Made by a program: the position numbers and the translations under genes. Source: Gordonia sp. KTR9 (GTDB lineage Bacteria; Actinomycetota; Actinomycetes; Mycobacteriales; Mycobacteriaceae). Taken from it: 64,000 nucleotides of DNA. Below are positions 33,659 through 42,422 of the stretch, one piece after another; the first letter of the stretch is position 1, and the number at the start of each line of letters is the position of its first letter. A model generated the notes under the pieces. That model searched no databases, was not told the DNA's origin, and saw only the letters and a list, made by a program, of their open reading frames with translations. The stretch lies in the NCBI RefSeq assembly GCF_000143885.2, contig NC_018581.1, positions 3,348,001-3,412,000 of the forward strand. The letters are read 5' to 3'.

Positions 33659-34260
33659 TGGCCAGGGTGAAGACGGACGAACGCATCGTGGTCGCGATGA
33701 CCGAGCTACTCCGCAGGCAGGGTTATGCCGCGACCGGGATCAAACAGGTCGTCGACGCGGCCGGCGCCCCGATCGGGTCCATCTATCACCACTTCAGCGG
33801 CGGCAAGCGGGACGTCGCGGCCGCCGCGCTGCGTCAGTCCGGTGCGGCGTATGGCGAGCTCGTCGGTATGCTGCTCGCCCCATATGACGACATCGCCGAC
33901 GGCATCGAGGCGGCCTTCGTCGCCGCAGCCGACACCATCGCCGAGAGCGGATGGCTCAACATGTGTCCCGTCGCGACCGTCGCCGGTGAGGTCGCCGACA
34001 CGGAGCCGGCACTCCGGGCGGTGGCCGCGGAGGTGATGGACGCCTGGGTGGACCAGGGCACCGCGCTGTACCGAACACACGGGTTGCCCGAGCCGGAGGC
34101 GCGAACGCTGATCCTCGCCGTCATCGCCTCCCTCGAGGGCGCTTTCATCCTCGCTCGGACGCAGCGGTCGACGGCTCCGATCCTCGCTGCCGGACGCGCG
34201 ATGGGCGGCTACGCGCGGGCGCTGACGGCCGACCCGGAGAACAGCGGAGCTCCCGCCTGA
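33658..34260 (+). CDS. TetR-family regulator
   Basis: A 200-residue TetR repressor with helix-turn-helix GYAATGIKQVVDAAGAPIGSIYHHFSGGKRDVAAAAL, close to the AcrR/YxaF type. It contains NMCPVATVAGEVAD, common in that subgroup. It is divergent from the alpha/beta hydrolase, with three TCTAGA sites between them. The ATG at 33658 directly follows the last site. The ligand is unknown. Confidence 0.9.
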   Translation: MARVKTDERIVVAMTELLRRQGYAATGIKQVVDAAGAPIGSIYHHFSGGKRDVAAAALRQSGAAYGELVGMLLAPYDDIADGIEAAFVAAADTIAESGWLNMCPVATVAGEVADTEPALRAVAAEVMDAWVDQGTALYRTHGLPEPEARTLILAVIASLEGAFILARTQRSTAPILAAGRAMGGYARALTADPENSGAPA

Positions 34261-34350
34261 CCCGCCGCGTCATCCGGCCAGTGCGACGCCCGGGACGGTC
34301 CCGCATTCGGCATGCGGCTTCGCGGAACCGAACCTAGACTTCGGGGGACC

Positions 34351-34392
34351 ATGACGCGCGACCACTCCCCTTCCGGCCGGGGCATCCAATGA
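34351..34392 (+). other. Possible 13-codon leader ORF before eutB
   Basis: A short frame (MTRDHSPSGRGIQ) starts at ATG 34351 and stops with a TGA that overlaps the eutB ATG as ATGA. A TAGACT -10-like box lies at 34335-34340. eutB has only a weak ribosome binding site of its own, so coupling through this frame is plausible. Confidence 0.4.
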
Positions 34393-35798
34393 GATACACC
34401 CAGACGATCGCCGGCACGACCCATGAGTTCGACGGCCTCGTCGAGCTCATGGCCAAGGCGACCCCACGCCGGTCCGGCGACGAGCTCGCCGGCTGCGCTG
34501 CGGACTCCGATGCCGAACGGGCAGCTGCCGCATGGCAACTCGCCGACGTTCCGCTCAGCAGATTCCTCGACGAGGCGCTGGTGCCCTACGAATCCGACGA
34601 GGTGACCCGGCTCATCGTCGACACCCACGACCGGACCGCGTTCGCCGAGATCGCCCATCTGACCGTCGGCGGTTTCCGGGACTGGCTGCTGGAGATCGCG
34701 ACCCGGTCCGACGCCGGTGAACGTCTCGCCCGCGTCGGCCCCGGCCTCACGCCGGAGATGGTGGCGGCCGCGTCGAAGATCATGCGGAACCAGGACCTGA
34801 TCCTGGTCGCCGCGGCGGCGAGGGTCACCTCGGCGTTTCGCACCACCATCGGCCTGCCCGGCCGGATCGCGACGCGGCTGCAGCCCAACCACCCCACCGA
34901 CGACCCGCGGGGCATCGCCGCGGCCACCCTCGACGGCCTGCTCATGGGGTGTGGCGACGCGGTCATCGGGATCAACCCGGCGTCGGACTCACCGCGCGCG
35001 ACGGCCGAACTCCTGCACATGCTCGACGACATCCGGCAGCGCTTCGAGATCCCGATGCAGTCCTGCGTTCTGTCCCATGTCACGACCACCGTCGACCTCA
35101 TCGAACAGGGGGTGCCCGTCGACCTCGTGTTCCAGTCGATCGCGGGCACCGAGGGTGCCAACAAGGGATTCGGCGTGACGCTGGACATCCTGCGCGACGC
35201 CGACGAGGCGGGACGGTCACTGCGCCGCGGGACCGTCGGCGACAACGTGATGTACCTGGAAACCGGTCAGGGATCGGCACTCTCGGCCGGCGCGCACCTC
35301 GGGACCGGTGGCAAACCGGTCGACCAGCAGACCCTGGAGACCCGCGCGTACGCGGTGGCACGAGTGCTGAACCCGTTGCTGATCAACACCGTCGTCGGGT
35401 TCATCGGTCCCGAGTATCTCTACGACGGCAAGCAGATCATCCGCGCCGGCCTCGAAGATCACTTCTGCGGCAAGCTGCTCGGGCTGCCGATGGGTGTCGA
35501 CGTCTGCTACACCAATCACGCCGAGGCCGACCAGGACGACATGGACACCCTGCTCACGCTGCTCGGTGTCGCCGGTGCCGCATTCGTCATCGCCGTTCCC
35601 GGAGCAGACGACGTCATGCTCGGCTATCAGAGTCTGTCGTTCCATGACGCGCTCTACGTCCGTGCCGCACTCGGATTGCGGCCGGCCCCCGAGTTCGAGT
35701 CCTGGCTCGCGCGACTCGGCATGACCGACGGCGCCGGACGCATCCTGCCGGTGGACCCGGGCGAGTCTCCCCTCCTGCCGCTGACGGCCGGACGATGA
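34389..35798 (+). CDS. eutB: Ethanolamine ammonia-lyase large subunit
   Basis: A 469-residue catalytic subunit of the adenosylcobalamin-dependent lyase that splits ethanolamine into acetaldehyde and ammonia. It has the TIM-barrel landmarks of EutB: KIMRNQDLILVAAAARVTSAFRTTIGLPG, RLQPNHPTDDPRGIAAATLDGLLMGCGDAVIGINPASDS, QSIAGTEGANKGFGV and MGVDVCYTNHAEADQDDMD. It overlaps eutC by ATGA. No microcompartment shell genes or EutA reactivase gene are seen nearby, so this is the simple cytoplasmic pathway known in actinobacteria. Confidence 0.97.
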   Translation: MRYTQTIAGTTHEFDGLVELMAKATPRRSGDELAGCAADSDAERAAAAWQLADVPLSRFLDEALVPYESDEVTRLIVDTHDRTAFAEIAHLTVGGFRDWLLEIATRSDAGERLARVGPGLTPEMVAAASKIMRNQDLILVAAAARVTSAFRTTIGLPGRIATRLQPNHPTDDPRGIAAATLDGLLMGCGDAVIGINPASDSPRATAELLHMLDDIRQRFEIPMQSCVLSHVTTTVDLIEQGVPVDLVFQSIAGTEGANKGFGVTLDILRDADEAGRSLRRGTVGDNVMYLETGQGSALSAGAHLGTGGKPVDQQTLETRAYAVARVLNPLLINTVVGFIGPEYLYDGKQIIRAGLEDHFCGKLLGLPMGVDVCYTNHAEADQDDMDTLLTLLGVAGAAFVIAVPGADDVMLGYQSLSFHDALYVRAALGLRPAPEFESWLARLGMTDGAGRILPVDPGESPLLPLTAGR

Positions 35799-36601
35799 CG
35801 CCGGCCCGGCCCGCACCCGCGGACGATCAGGCTCCGCAGCCCGACCCCTGGACCGAACTCCGCCGGAGCACGCAGGCGCGGATCGGCCTCGGACGTGCCG
35901 GCAATTCGCTCCCGTCGCGGCGGGTCCTCGAATTCCAGGCCGCTCATGCCGCCGCCCGCGACGCGGTTCACGAGCCGCTCGACGTCGAGGGGTTCGCGCG
36001 CTCGATCGGCGAACTCGACCTCGATCCCCCGGTCACAGTCACCAGCCGCGCGGCGACACGCAGCGAATACCTGCGCCGACCCGACCTGGGTCGGCTGCCC
36101 GAGGATCTGTCGCAGGTCCCACGGGTCGACGCCGAGATCGGCATCGTGCTGGCCGACGGACTGTCACCCCGGGCGCTCGCCGATCACGGCCACGGTCTCC
36201 TCGCGGCCCTCCTCCGCCGGCTCGACGGCCGGTACTCCATCGCCCCGCCGGTCATCGCGACCGAGGCTCGCGTCGCACTCGGCGACCACATCGGCGAGGC
36301 CCTCGGCGTCACCACCCTCATCGTGATCATCGGTGAGCGACCTGGCCTCTCGGTCGCCGACAGCCTGGGGATCTACCTCACGCACCTGCCCCGACCGGGA
36401 CGCGCCGACTCCGATCGGAACTGCATCTCCAACATCCACCCGCCCGACGGATTGCACTACGACGTCGCCGCGGCCACGACCGCCGCGCTCATCGACGGCG
36501 CCCGACGACTCGGACGATCCGGCGTCGCTCTGAAGGACATGTCGCACAACGGAACACCCGACGCCATCGACGACGCAGAAGTGCTCCCGCACGAGTCGTG
36601 A
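35795..36601 (+). CDS. eutC: Ethanolamine ammonia-lyase small subunit
   Basis: A 268-residue B12-binding subunit of ethanolamine ammonia-lyase. It has TQARIGLGRAGNSLPSRRVLEFQAAHAAARDAVH near the start, then VGI-type segment IGIVLADGLSPRALADHG, VALGDHIGEALG, VIIGERPGLSVADSLGIYLTH and NCISNIHPPDGL, all typical of EutC. Its start overlaps the eutB stop. It ends just before a large inverted-repeat cluster, which may serve as terminator. Confidence 0.96.
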   Translation: MTPARPAPADDQAPQPDPWTELRRSTQARIGLGRAGNSLPSRRVLEFQAAHAAARDAVHEPLDVEGFARSIGELDLDPPVTVTSRAATRSEYLRRPDLGRLPEDLSQVPRVDAEIGIVLADGLSPRALADHGHGLLAALLRRLDGRYSIAPPVIATEARVALGDHIGEALGVTTLIVIIGERPGLSVADSLGIYLTHLPRPGRADSDRNCISNIHPPDGLHYDVAAATTAALIDGARRLGRSGVALKDMSHNGTPDAIDDAEVLPHES

Positions 36602-36613
36602 GAGTGGCTGCTG

Positions 36614-36866
36614 CTCCCTGCGGTGCGAGCGAAGCGAGCCACCTTTCGCTCCCTGAGGTGCGAGCGAAGCGAGCCACCTCTCGCTCCCTGAGGTGCGAGC
36701 GAAGCGAGCCACGAAGGGTTCCCGAGCGGCTGCTCACCAGGACCCTTCGTGGCTCGTCGCTAACGCTCCTCGCACCTCAGGGAGCAGGGGCTGTCGCCAA
36801 CGCTCCTCGCACCTCAGGGAGCAGGGGCTGTCGCCAACGCTCCTCGCACCTCAGGGAGCAGGGGGG
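36614..36866. repeat. Inverted cluster of 35-bp and 37-bp tandem repeats
   Basis: Three plus-strand copies beginning ctccctg(a/c)ggtgcgagc start at 36614, 36649 and 36684 (35-bp step). Three copies in the opposite sense, beginning cgctcctcgcacctcaggga, start at 36764, 36801 and 36838 (37-bp step). Between them the arms CCACGAAGGGTTCC and GGACCCTTCGTGG (about 36708-36752) pair. The whole can fold as one long imperfect hairpin between the convergent eutC and SHOCT genes. The same cgctcctcgcacctcaggga motif is at 1409-1432. Confidence 0.9.
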
Positions 36867-36870
36867 CGCC

Positions 36871-37179
36871 TCAGGTACCGAGGATCTTGGCCTTCTGGGC
36901 GGCGAACTCGGCCTCGGTGAGAATGCCCTGCTGATAGAGCGCCCCGAGTTCCTTCAGCGCCGAGATCGTGTCCGTGGGGCGCGGGGCGGGCGCCTGCTGG
37001 GGTGGCTGCTGCGGCGGCTGGGAGTACTGCGGTTGGGAGTACTGCTGCTGTGACCGAGGGTCCTGTGCGCCTTGCTGCGCCCACTTGCTCGCCTGGCGTC
37101 GGGACACGCGATTGCTCACCGCCGTCGCGGTACCGGAGATGACGGCGGTACGGGCGACGCCGCGGAGAAGTCCTGGCAT
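36871..37179 (-). CDS. SHOCT-domain protein
   Basis: A 102-residue protein. The C-terminal 30 residues are a SHOCT domain (ISALKELGALYQQGILTEAEFAAQKAKIL), often found in membrane-linked proteins and oligomers. The middle is a proline/glutamine-rich linker with repeated QYSQP. The N-terminus (MPGLLRGVARTAVISGTATAVSNRVSRRQ) is a common start in this actinobacterial group. It is 42 bases after the DUF6325 gene, a frequent neighbour. The function is unknown. Confidence 0.85.
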   Translation of the reverse strand: MPGLLRGVARTAVISGTATAVSNRVSRRQASKWAQQGAQDPRSQQQYSQPQYSQPPQQPPQQAPAPRPTDTISALKELGALYQQGILTEAEFAAQKAKILGT

Positions 37180-37221
37180 GTTCTGTCCTTTCGAGGTGTC
37201 AGATCGGTTGTCGACGGCGAG

Positions 37222-37692
37222 CTACGCGGTCGGTGCGGCCGGTGTCGCCTCGTCGACCAGATCGAGCTGTGCGAGCAGGGCATCCACCGAAATCCGGCCC
37301 GACGCGACGAGTCGTCCGCCGCCGTTGCGGACAGCGGTGGCGAACGGAGCGGCCCACGCGTTCTCCCAGACGAGGACGGCCGCGCTGGAGCCCGGATCGA
37401 TGACGGTGGCCGCCTCCGCGAGGTCCGAGTCGTCGAGCAGTGAGGTCGCTGCCCCGTCGAAGACCGCGAACTCCGCTCCGAGCGAGTTGATCTCGAGCCG
37501 GGCGACGGTGCCGTCGGCGTCCTTGGTGATGAAGACGATGTCGATCAGCCGCACGATGCCGCGGTCGATGAGATCGATCAGATGCGGAAGCGCCTCGCCG
37601 GTCGGCTGCTTGCCCGTCCACTCGACCACGATGTAGTCGATGGGTCCGAGTTCGCGATCTGCCGTCTGGTCGACACCTGCTTGGTCGTCCAT
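37222..37692 (-). CDS. DUF6325-like protein
   Basis: A 156-residue protein that begins after a short polar stretch with GPIDYIVVEWTGKQPTGEALPHLIDLIDRGIVRLIDIVFITKDADG, the hallmark of the DUF6325/DUF1269-like family, and ends with a segment on reading GRISVDALLAQLDLVDEA. The function is unknown; such proteins often pair with SHOCT proteins, as here. ATG 37692 has AGGAG five bases upstream; the longer frame to 37827 has none. Confidence 0.8.
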   Translation of the reverse strand: MDDQAGVDQTADRELGPIDYIVVEWTGKQPTGEALPHLIDLIDRGIVRLIDIVFITKDADGTVARLEINSLGAEFAVFDGAATSLLDDSDLAEAATVIDPGSSAAVLVWENAWAAPFATAVRNGGGRLVASGRISVDALLAQLDLVDEATPAAPTA

Positions 37693-37747
37693 TCCTTCTC
37701 CTCGTCTGTCTGGTTCCGGCGGTGAGACCGTCGTCGATCGACCCCGG

Positions 37748-39577
37748 TCACGACCGCAGGTCCACCACCGACCGTCCCGGTTGCGCCTCGTACAGCTCAC
37801 CGATCTCGCTCGCATACTTTGTCGCAATCGGCTTGCGGCGCAACTTCATCGTCGGGGTGAGCTCGTCGCCGCCGGGATCCCAGGCGGTCGGCACGATGGT
37901 AAATCGCTTGACCTGTTCCACGCGGGACAGTGACCGATTCCCGGCACGAATTGCCACCGCCACCTCCTCGACCACGTCGGGATGGGTGGACAACTCGGCC
38001 AGATCGCCGCCGGACAGATCGAGCTTCTTCGCGCGCGCGGCCGCGGCATCCGGGTCGAGCACCACGAGCGCCGACACGAAGGGCCGGGCGTCGCCGATCG
38101 CGGCCACCTGACCGATCAGCGACGAGGCCGCCTTCATCGCGTTCTCGATATTGGTGGGCGACATGTTCTTACCGGACTCATTGATCATGAGTTCCTTCTT
38201 CCGGTCGACGATGGTGACGTTTCCGTCGTCGTCGATCGTCGCGATATCGCCGGTCGACAACCACCCGTCGGCATCGATGGTCTCGGCGGTCTTGTCGGGT
38301 TGTTTGCGATAGCCACGCATCACCACCGGTCCACGGACGAGGAGCTCACCGTCGTCGGCCAGCCTCACCTCCACGCCACGCACCGGGGTGCCGACGGTGC
38401 CGATCCGCAGATTGTCGTCGGTCGTCATCGTCGAGACGCCGGTGGTCTCCGACATCCCCCACACCTCGAGGACCGGAATGCCCAGGCCCAGGAAGAATCT
38501 CAGGACCTCGGGCGGGATCGCGGCCGCGCCGGAACCGGCGAAGGAGACCTGGTCCAGCCCCAACGCGGTACGGACCTTGTGCAGCACCAGACGGTCGGCG
38601 AGACCGTACGCGAGGCCACCCGATCCCTTGCCGTCGATCCGGGCCTGGGCTGCCGACGCCCCGGCGCGGAACGCCCAGCCCGCGAGTGCCTTCTTCGCCG
38701 GACTGGACTCCTCGGCCAGCTTCGCCTCGATGCCGGCACGGATCTTCTGCCACACCCGCGGCACCCCGAAGAAGAAGGTGGGATGCACGTCGGGAAGCGC
38801 TGCGGCGATCTCGCGTGGATCGGGCACGGTCGTGATCTGGATGCCGCGCATCATGTTCGCCGCATGCGAGGACACGCGGTCGGCGATGTGCGCCGCAGGC
38901 AGGTATGAGATGGCCCGGTCGTCGAACCCCGCCTGGACGATCTCGGCGAGCGCGGCCATCTCCGCGACGATGTTGCGATGGGTGATCTCGACGCCCTTGG
39001 GTGGGCCGGTGGTGCCCGAGGTGTAGATCAGCGTCGCCAGATCGTCGGGATTGACCGCCTGCCACGACGCGGTGAAGTCGAAGCCCTCCGGCGCCGGCGT
39101 CTGTTCGACGTCGGCGAGTGAGATCGCGCCCGTCGCCACTCCGTCGACGACGACCGTGGTGGACACGGCCGTCGCCGCGGCCGTGAGCACCGGCAGGAAC
39201 ACCTGCTCGGTGACGACGACCGCGTTCTCCGCGTTTCCGAAGAGGTATTCGACCTGTTCGGGCGAACTCGTGTTGTAGATCGAGAACGGGACGGCCCCGA
39301 GATGGAGTGCGGCGGCGTCCACCAGGTGGAACTCGGGACGGTTCGTCAGCATGATCCCGATGGTGTCGCCGCGTGTGACGCCCAACGCCGCGAGTCCACC
39401 GGCGATGGCCTCGACCCGGCGGGCGTACTCCGCCCAGGTGATCTCCTGCAGCCCGCCGACGGTGCGGAGCGCGACGGCGTCCGGTCGCACGGTGACCGTC
39501 TGCTGGAACGCGGCGGGTAGCGTCGCGACGGCGACGCCGGTCTGATGGGGAAACGTGATGGTCTCTGCAGCGGTCAT
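37748..39577 (-). CDS. Long-chain acyl-CoA synthetase (FadD type)
   Basis: A 609-residue AMP-forming ligase that activates fatty acids with ATP and CoA. The P-loop is YTSGTTGPPKG, followed by the VWGMSETTGV motif, the GWLSTGDIATID motif and the FACS segment with DRKKELMINESGKNMSP. It resembles the FadD15 group of mycobacteria. The promoter region holds a near-perfect palindrome at 39599-39617. It could activate fatty acids formed from alkanes, although it is not linked to the alk operon. Confidence 0.93.
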   Translation of the reverse strand: MTAAETITFPHQTGVAVATLPAAFQQTVTVRPDAVALRTVGGLQEITWAEYARRVEAIAGGLAALGVTRGDTIGIMLTNRPEFHLVDAAALHLGAVPFSIYNTSSPEQVEYLFGNAENAVVVTEQVFLPVLTAAATAVSTTVVVDGVATGAISLADVEQTPAPEGFDFTASWQAVNPDDLATLIYTSGTTGPPKGVEITHRNIVAEMAALAEIVQAGFDDRAISYLPAAHIADRVSSHAANMMRGIQITTVPDPREIAAALPDVHPTFFFGVPRVWQKIRAGIEAKLAEESSPAKKALAGWAFRAGASAAQARIDGKGSGGLAYGLADRLVLHKVRTALGLDQVSFAGSGAAAIPPEVLRFFLGLGIPVLEVWGMSETTGVSTMTTDDNLRIGTVGTPVRGVEVRLADDGELLVRGPVVMRGYRKQPDKTAETIDADGWLSTGDIATIDDDGNVTIVDRKKELMINESGKNMSPTNIENAMKAASSLIGQVAAIGDARPFVSALVVLDPDAAAARAKKLDLSGGDLAELSTHPDVVEEVAVAIRAGNRSLSRVEQVKRFTIVPTAWDPGGDELTPTMKLRRKPIATKYASEIGELYEAQPGRSVVDLRS

Positions 39578-39598
39578 GAGAGTCCTCGACTTGCCGAA

Positions 39599-39617
39599 GT
39601 GATGTGTTTCACGTCAC
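39599..39617. promoter_or_regulatory. Palindrome upstream of the acyl-CoA synthetase gene
   Basis: GTGATGTG-TTT-CACGTCAC has arms that match at seven of eight positions. It lies 21 bases upstream of the start codon and is a candidate repressor site. Confidence 0.55.
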
Positions 39618-39685
39618 ATTAGCGAGTGGAGGCAGGGGTCATGCACGGATCCGGCGATTGGTAACCGCTTGGCAAAAAACCCAGA

Positions 39686-41671
39686 TCAGGACCGTTTGTC
39701 CAGCGAAGGACCGTTGGTCAGCGACTCGAGATTCCAGGCCCCGCCGCCGGTCAGTTCGAGCAGGTCCGTGTGATGCTGATCGGTGGTGCTCCGATGGCTG
39801 ACCGATACCACGATCGTCTCCGGCAACTCCGAACGGATCAGCGAGTAGAGCGAGTACTCGAGACCCTCGTCGACCGCCGAGGTGGCCTCGTCCATGAACA
39901 CCGCCTGTGGTCGTGTCAGCAGGATTCTGGCGAAGGCGACGCGCTGCTGCTCGCCCGGCGAGAGCACCTTGGCCCAGTCCTCCTCGTCGTGGAGCCGGCC
40001 GACGAGATGCGGGAGGAACACCTTCTCGAGCGCGACCTTGATGGCCTCGTCACCGACGTCGTCGGGCAGGGCCGGATAGGCGACCGCGGTCCGCAGGTCC
40101 CCCAGCGGGATGTAGGGCATCTGGGACAGGAACAGCGTGTGTTCCCCTGGCGGCCGGGCGAACTCGCCGTCGATGAACGGCCACAACCCGGCGAGCCCAC
40201 GGAGCAGCGTCGTCTTCCCCGAGCCCGACCGTCCCTTGACGACGAGCGCCGCGCCCGGCGCGAGGGACAGGTTCAGCGCGGTGATCAGGTCGTCACCGCT
40301 GGGCGTCTTGACGTCGACATCGGACAGCGCGACGGCGCGTTCACGATCCACGGTCGTCACCTCCGGCATGACCCGCGAGCGCGCGTCGGCGTCGGCCAGG
40401 CCGTCGAGACGGATGATTGCGGCCCGCAGCACGGTGAAGTCGTCGTAGGCGTTCCGGAAGAACGAGAGCGCATCGTGCATCTCGGCGAAAGCCGACGAGG
40501 TCTGCGACACGTCACCGAGCTTGATCTGGCCGTCGAAGAATCGTGGTGCCTGCACGAGGTACGGGAACACCACCGACAGCTGGGTCACGCTGAAGTTCCA
40601 GCCGACGAACGCCAGTTGGACGTGGATGATCTGCCAGAAGTTCCTGACCACCGCACGGAACCTGGTCATGAGGTTGGTGTGTTCGACGCGCTCGCCGCTG
40701 TAGAACGCGACGTTCTCAGCGCCGTCGCGGATGCGGACGAGTGCATAACGAAAGTTCGCGGTGAGGCGCTCGCGCCAGAAGTTCAATCGGATCAGCGGGC
40801 GTCCGATCGCGAATGCGACCACGCTGGCGACGAGGACGTAGACCAGCACCAGCCACATCATCATTCGCGGGATCTCGACACCGAACAGGGTGACGGGACC
40901 GGAGAGGTCCCACAGGACGATAGCGAACGACACGATCGACACGCACGCGGGCAAGACACCATTGGTCGAGGACCCGCCGCCGCCCCAGAACAGCGACGAA
41001 CCCGATGACACGACGGTGGTGATGTCGGCCTCGATGCGCTGATCGGGGTTGTCGACGCCGGGATGGATGTCGGCGGCCCGACGGTTCACGTTCGACTCGG
41101 TGCGGCGAAACAGCCTGCGGCGCAGCAGACCCGCGCTGAGATCGACGAAGCGGTTGCGGTAGAAGGCGCGACCCTCCATCCAGTCCGCAGTGGCACCCTC
41201 GGTGAGCCAGTAGCGCAACCGGATCTCGAATGCGGCGCCCACGTAGATCTCGACCATCGTGCGGACGACATGGAGTGTGGCCAGGATTCCGAAGACGGCC
41301 ATCGAGTGCCAGAACGCGTCTTCACCCACCTGGAGCATCTCGGCGCCTTGCGGACCGCCCGCGGCCAGACCCTCACCGGCGGTCTGCAGCGAGGTGAAGA
41401 GGTCGTTGCTCCAGTAGGAGATGAGCACCGACACCCGGACTCCCAACAGCGCGAGCAAGGTCAAGGCCACTGCCAACCCCCACGCCTTGACCCGTGTCTC
41501 CCGGTCGGTGAAGAACCCGCCGATCACCCGCCACAGCGGCGTGCCCCATCGGCTGAACCTCGCCAGGAGGTAGCCGATCACGAGAATGACCGCGGCCGAG
41601 ATGGCGAACGCGATGGCCAACCATTTCAGACTGGCCCACACCTCGTTGCCCCAGTCGATGCTGTACTCCAC
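39686..41671 (-). CDS. BacA/Rv1819c-like ABC transporter (membrane-ATPase fusion)
   Basis: A 661-residue fusion of a SbmA/BacA-type membrane domain (about 1-420) and an ATPase domain (about 440-655). The membrane part has several spans and the conserved segments YWSNDLFTSLQ, RLRYWLTEGATADWMEGRAFYR, DNPDQRIEADI and NFWRERLTANFRYALVRIRDGAENVAFYSGE. The ATPase has GRSGSGKTT, LSPGEQQRVAFAR and VFMDEATSAVD. The mycobacterial relative Rv1819c imports vitamin B12 and other hydrophilic molecules. GTG 41671 was chosen because AGGAG sits five bases upstream; the GTG at 41677 overlaps that site. Confidence 0.9.
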   Translation of the reverse strand: MEYSIDWGNEVWASLKWLAIAFAISAAVILVIGYLLARFSRWGTPLWRVIGGFFTDRETRVKAWGLAVALTLLALLGVRVSVLISYWSNDLFTSLQTAGEGLAAGGPQGAEMLQVGEDAFWHSMAVFGILATLHVVRTMVEIYVGAAFEIRLRYWLTEGATADWMEGRAFYRNRFVDLSAGLLRRRLFRRTESNVNRRAADIHPGVDNPDQRIEADITTVVSSGSSLFWGGGGSSTNGVLPACVSIVSFAIVLWDLSGPVTLFGVEIPRMMMWLVLVYVLVASVVAFAIGRPLIRLNFWRERLTANFRYALVRIRDGAENVAFYSGERVEHTNLMTRFRAVVRNFWQIIHVQLAFVGWNFSVTQLSVVFPYLVQAPRFFDGQIKLGDVSQTSSAFAEMHDALSFFRNAYDDFTVLRAAIIRLDGLADADARSRVMPEVTTVDRERAVALSDVDVKTPSGDDLITALNLSLAPGAALVVKGRSGSGKTTLLRGLAGLWPFIDGEFARPPGEHTLFLSQMPYIPLGDLRTAVAYPALPDDVGDEAIKVALEKVFLPHLVGRLHDEEDWAKVLSPGEQQRVAFARILLTRPQAVFMDEATSAVDEGLEYSLYSLIRSELPETIVVSVSHRSTTDQHHTDLLELTGGGAWNLESLTNGPSLDKRS

Positions 41672-41888
41672 GCACACTCCTCGCTACGGACGTCCCGACG
41701 GAGACCGGGTCGACATCCCCGGTCGATGTCATCGAGGTTCCGGCCGCCGCAACGGGTTCGGTGACTCCGATGATGATCCGGCGCAGTTTAACCCGCCGTT
41801 CACCCGGTGTCCGGGCAACCACGGCGACGTCGCACCGGCCATCTCCGCCGAGTGCGTGGATTGTCGGGTTTCGCCGGCGAGTCGGGCG

Positions 41889-42398
41889 TCAGCCCAGTGG
41901 CCGGAGCACTGCGCCCTGCTGCAGGGCCGCGGTCGAGATCGACTCCGAGAACCGACCGTCGGCGTCGCCGACGGTGACCAGATAGCCGGCGTCGGTGTAC
42001 TCCACACCGCTCACCTCGAAGGTGAGCCGGCAACCATCGTCGCCACGGAGGAACCTCGACAGCGTGGTGGTCGCCACCTCGCCGCCGGAAGCGTCATAGA
42101 TGACGACCCGGGCTCCACGGGCAAGGGTGCCCCCACCCGGCACCGCCGCGACCTCTGTCGCACAGTCGGCGACCACTCCGCCCTTGGCGGTGAACTCCGG
42201 TGTCGTCAGGAGACCCGCGATGACGGCGGCGATGACGACCACCGCGAACCCGACCATCGCGATGGAGGTCGCGACGATGACCGGGACCCTGGTGCGCCGC
42301 TGCCACGTCCGCCGGGGAAGCGGCGGGCCGGGGTCGAGCCACATCTCGTGGGCGGGGCCGTACCCCGGTGTCACCGACTCACCCCGTTCGCGATCCAT
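41889..42398 (-). CDS. Small membrane protein of unknown function
   Basis: A 169-residue protein with a polar, proline-rich N-terminus, one membrane span (about 39-65, PVIVATSIAMVGFAVVVIAAVIAGLL) and an outside domain of about 100 residues containing two cysteines (VVADCATEV and DDGCRLTFEV). I do not recognise the family. It ends far from the BacA-like gene and starts 24 bases after the thioesterase gene, so it may be co-transcribed with tesB. Confidence 0.65.
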   Translation of the reverse strand: MDRERGESVTPGYGPAHEMWLDPGPPLPRRTWQRRTRVPVIVATSIAMVGFAVVVIAAVIAGLLTTPEFTAKGGVVADCATEVAAVPGGGTLARGARVVIYDASGGEVATTTLSRFLRGDDGCRLTFEVSGVEYTDAGYLVTVGDADGRFSESISTAALQQGAVLRPLG

Positions 42399-42422
42399 CA
42401 GCTCCCCCGCAGACCGGCGCGG

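Noticed and set aside
36614..36866. CRISPR-like array
   Set aside because: The units are nearly identical with no unique spacers of constant length, and the two sets are in opposite orientation. No cas genes are near.
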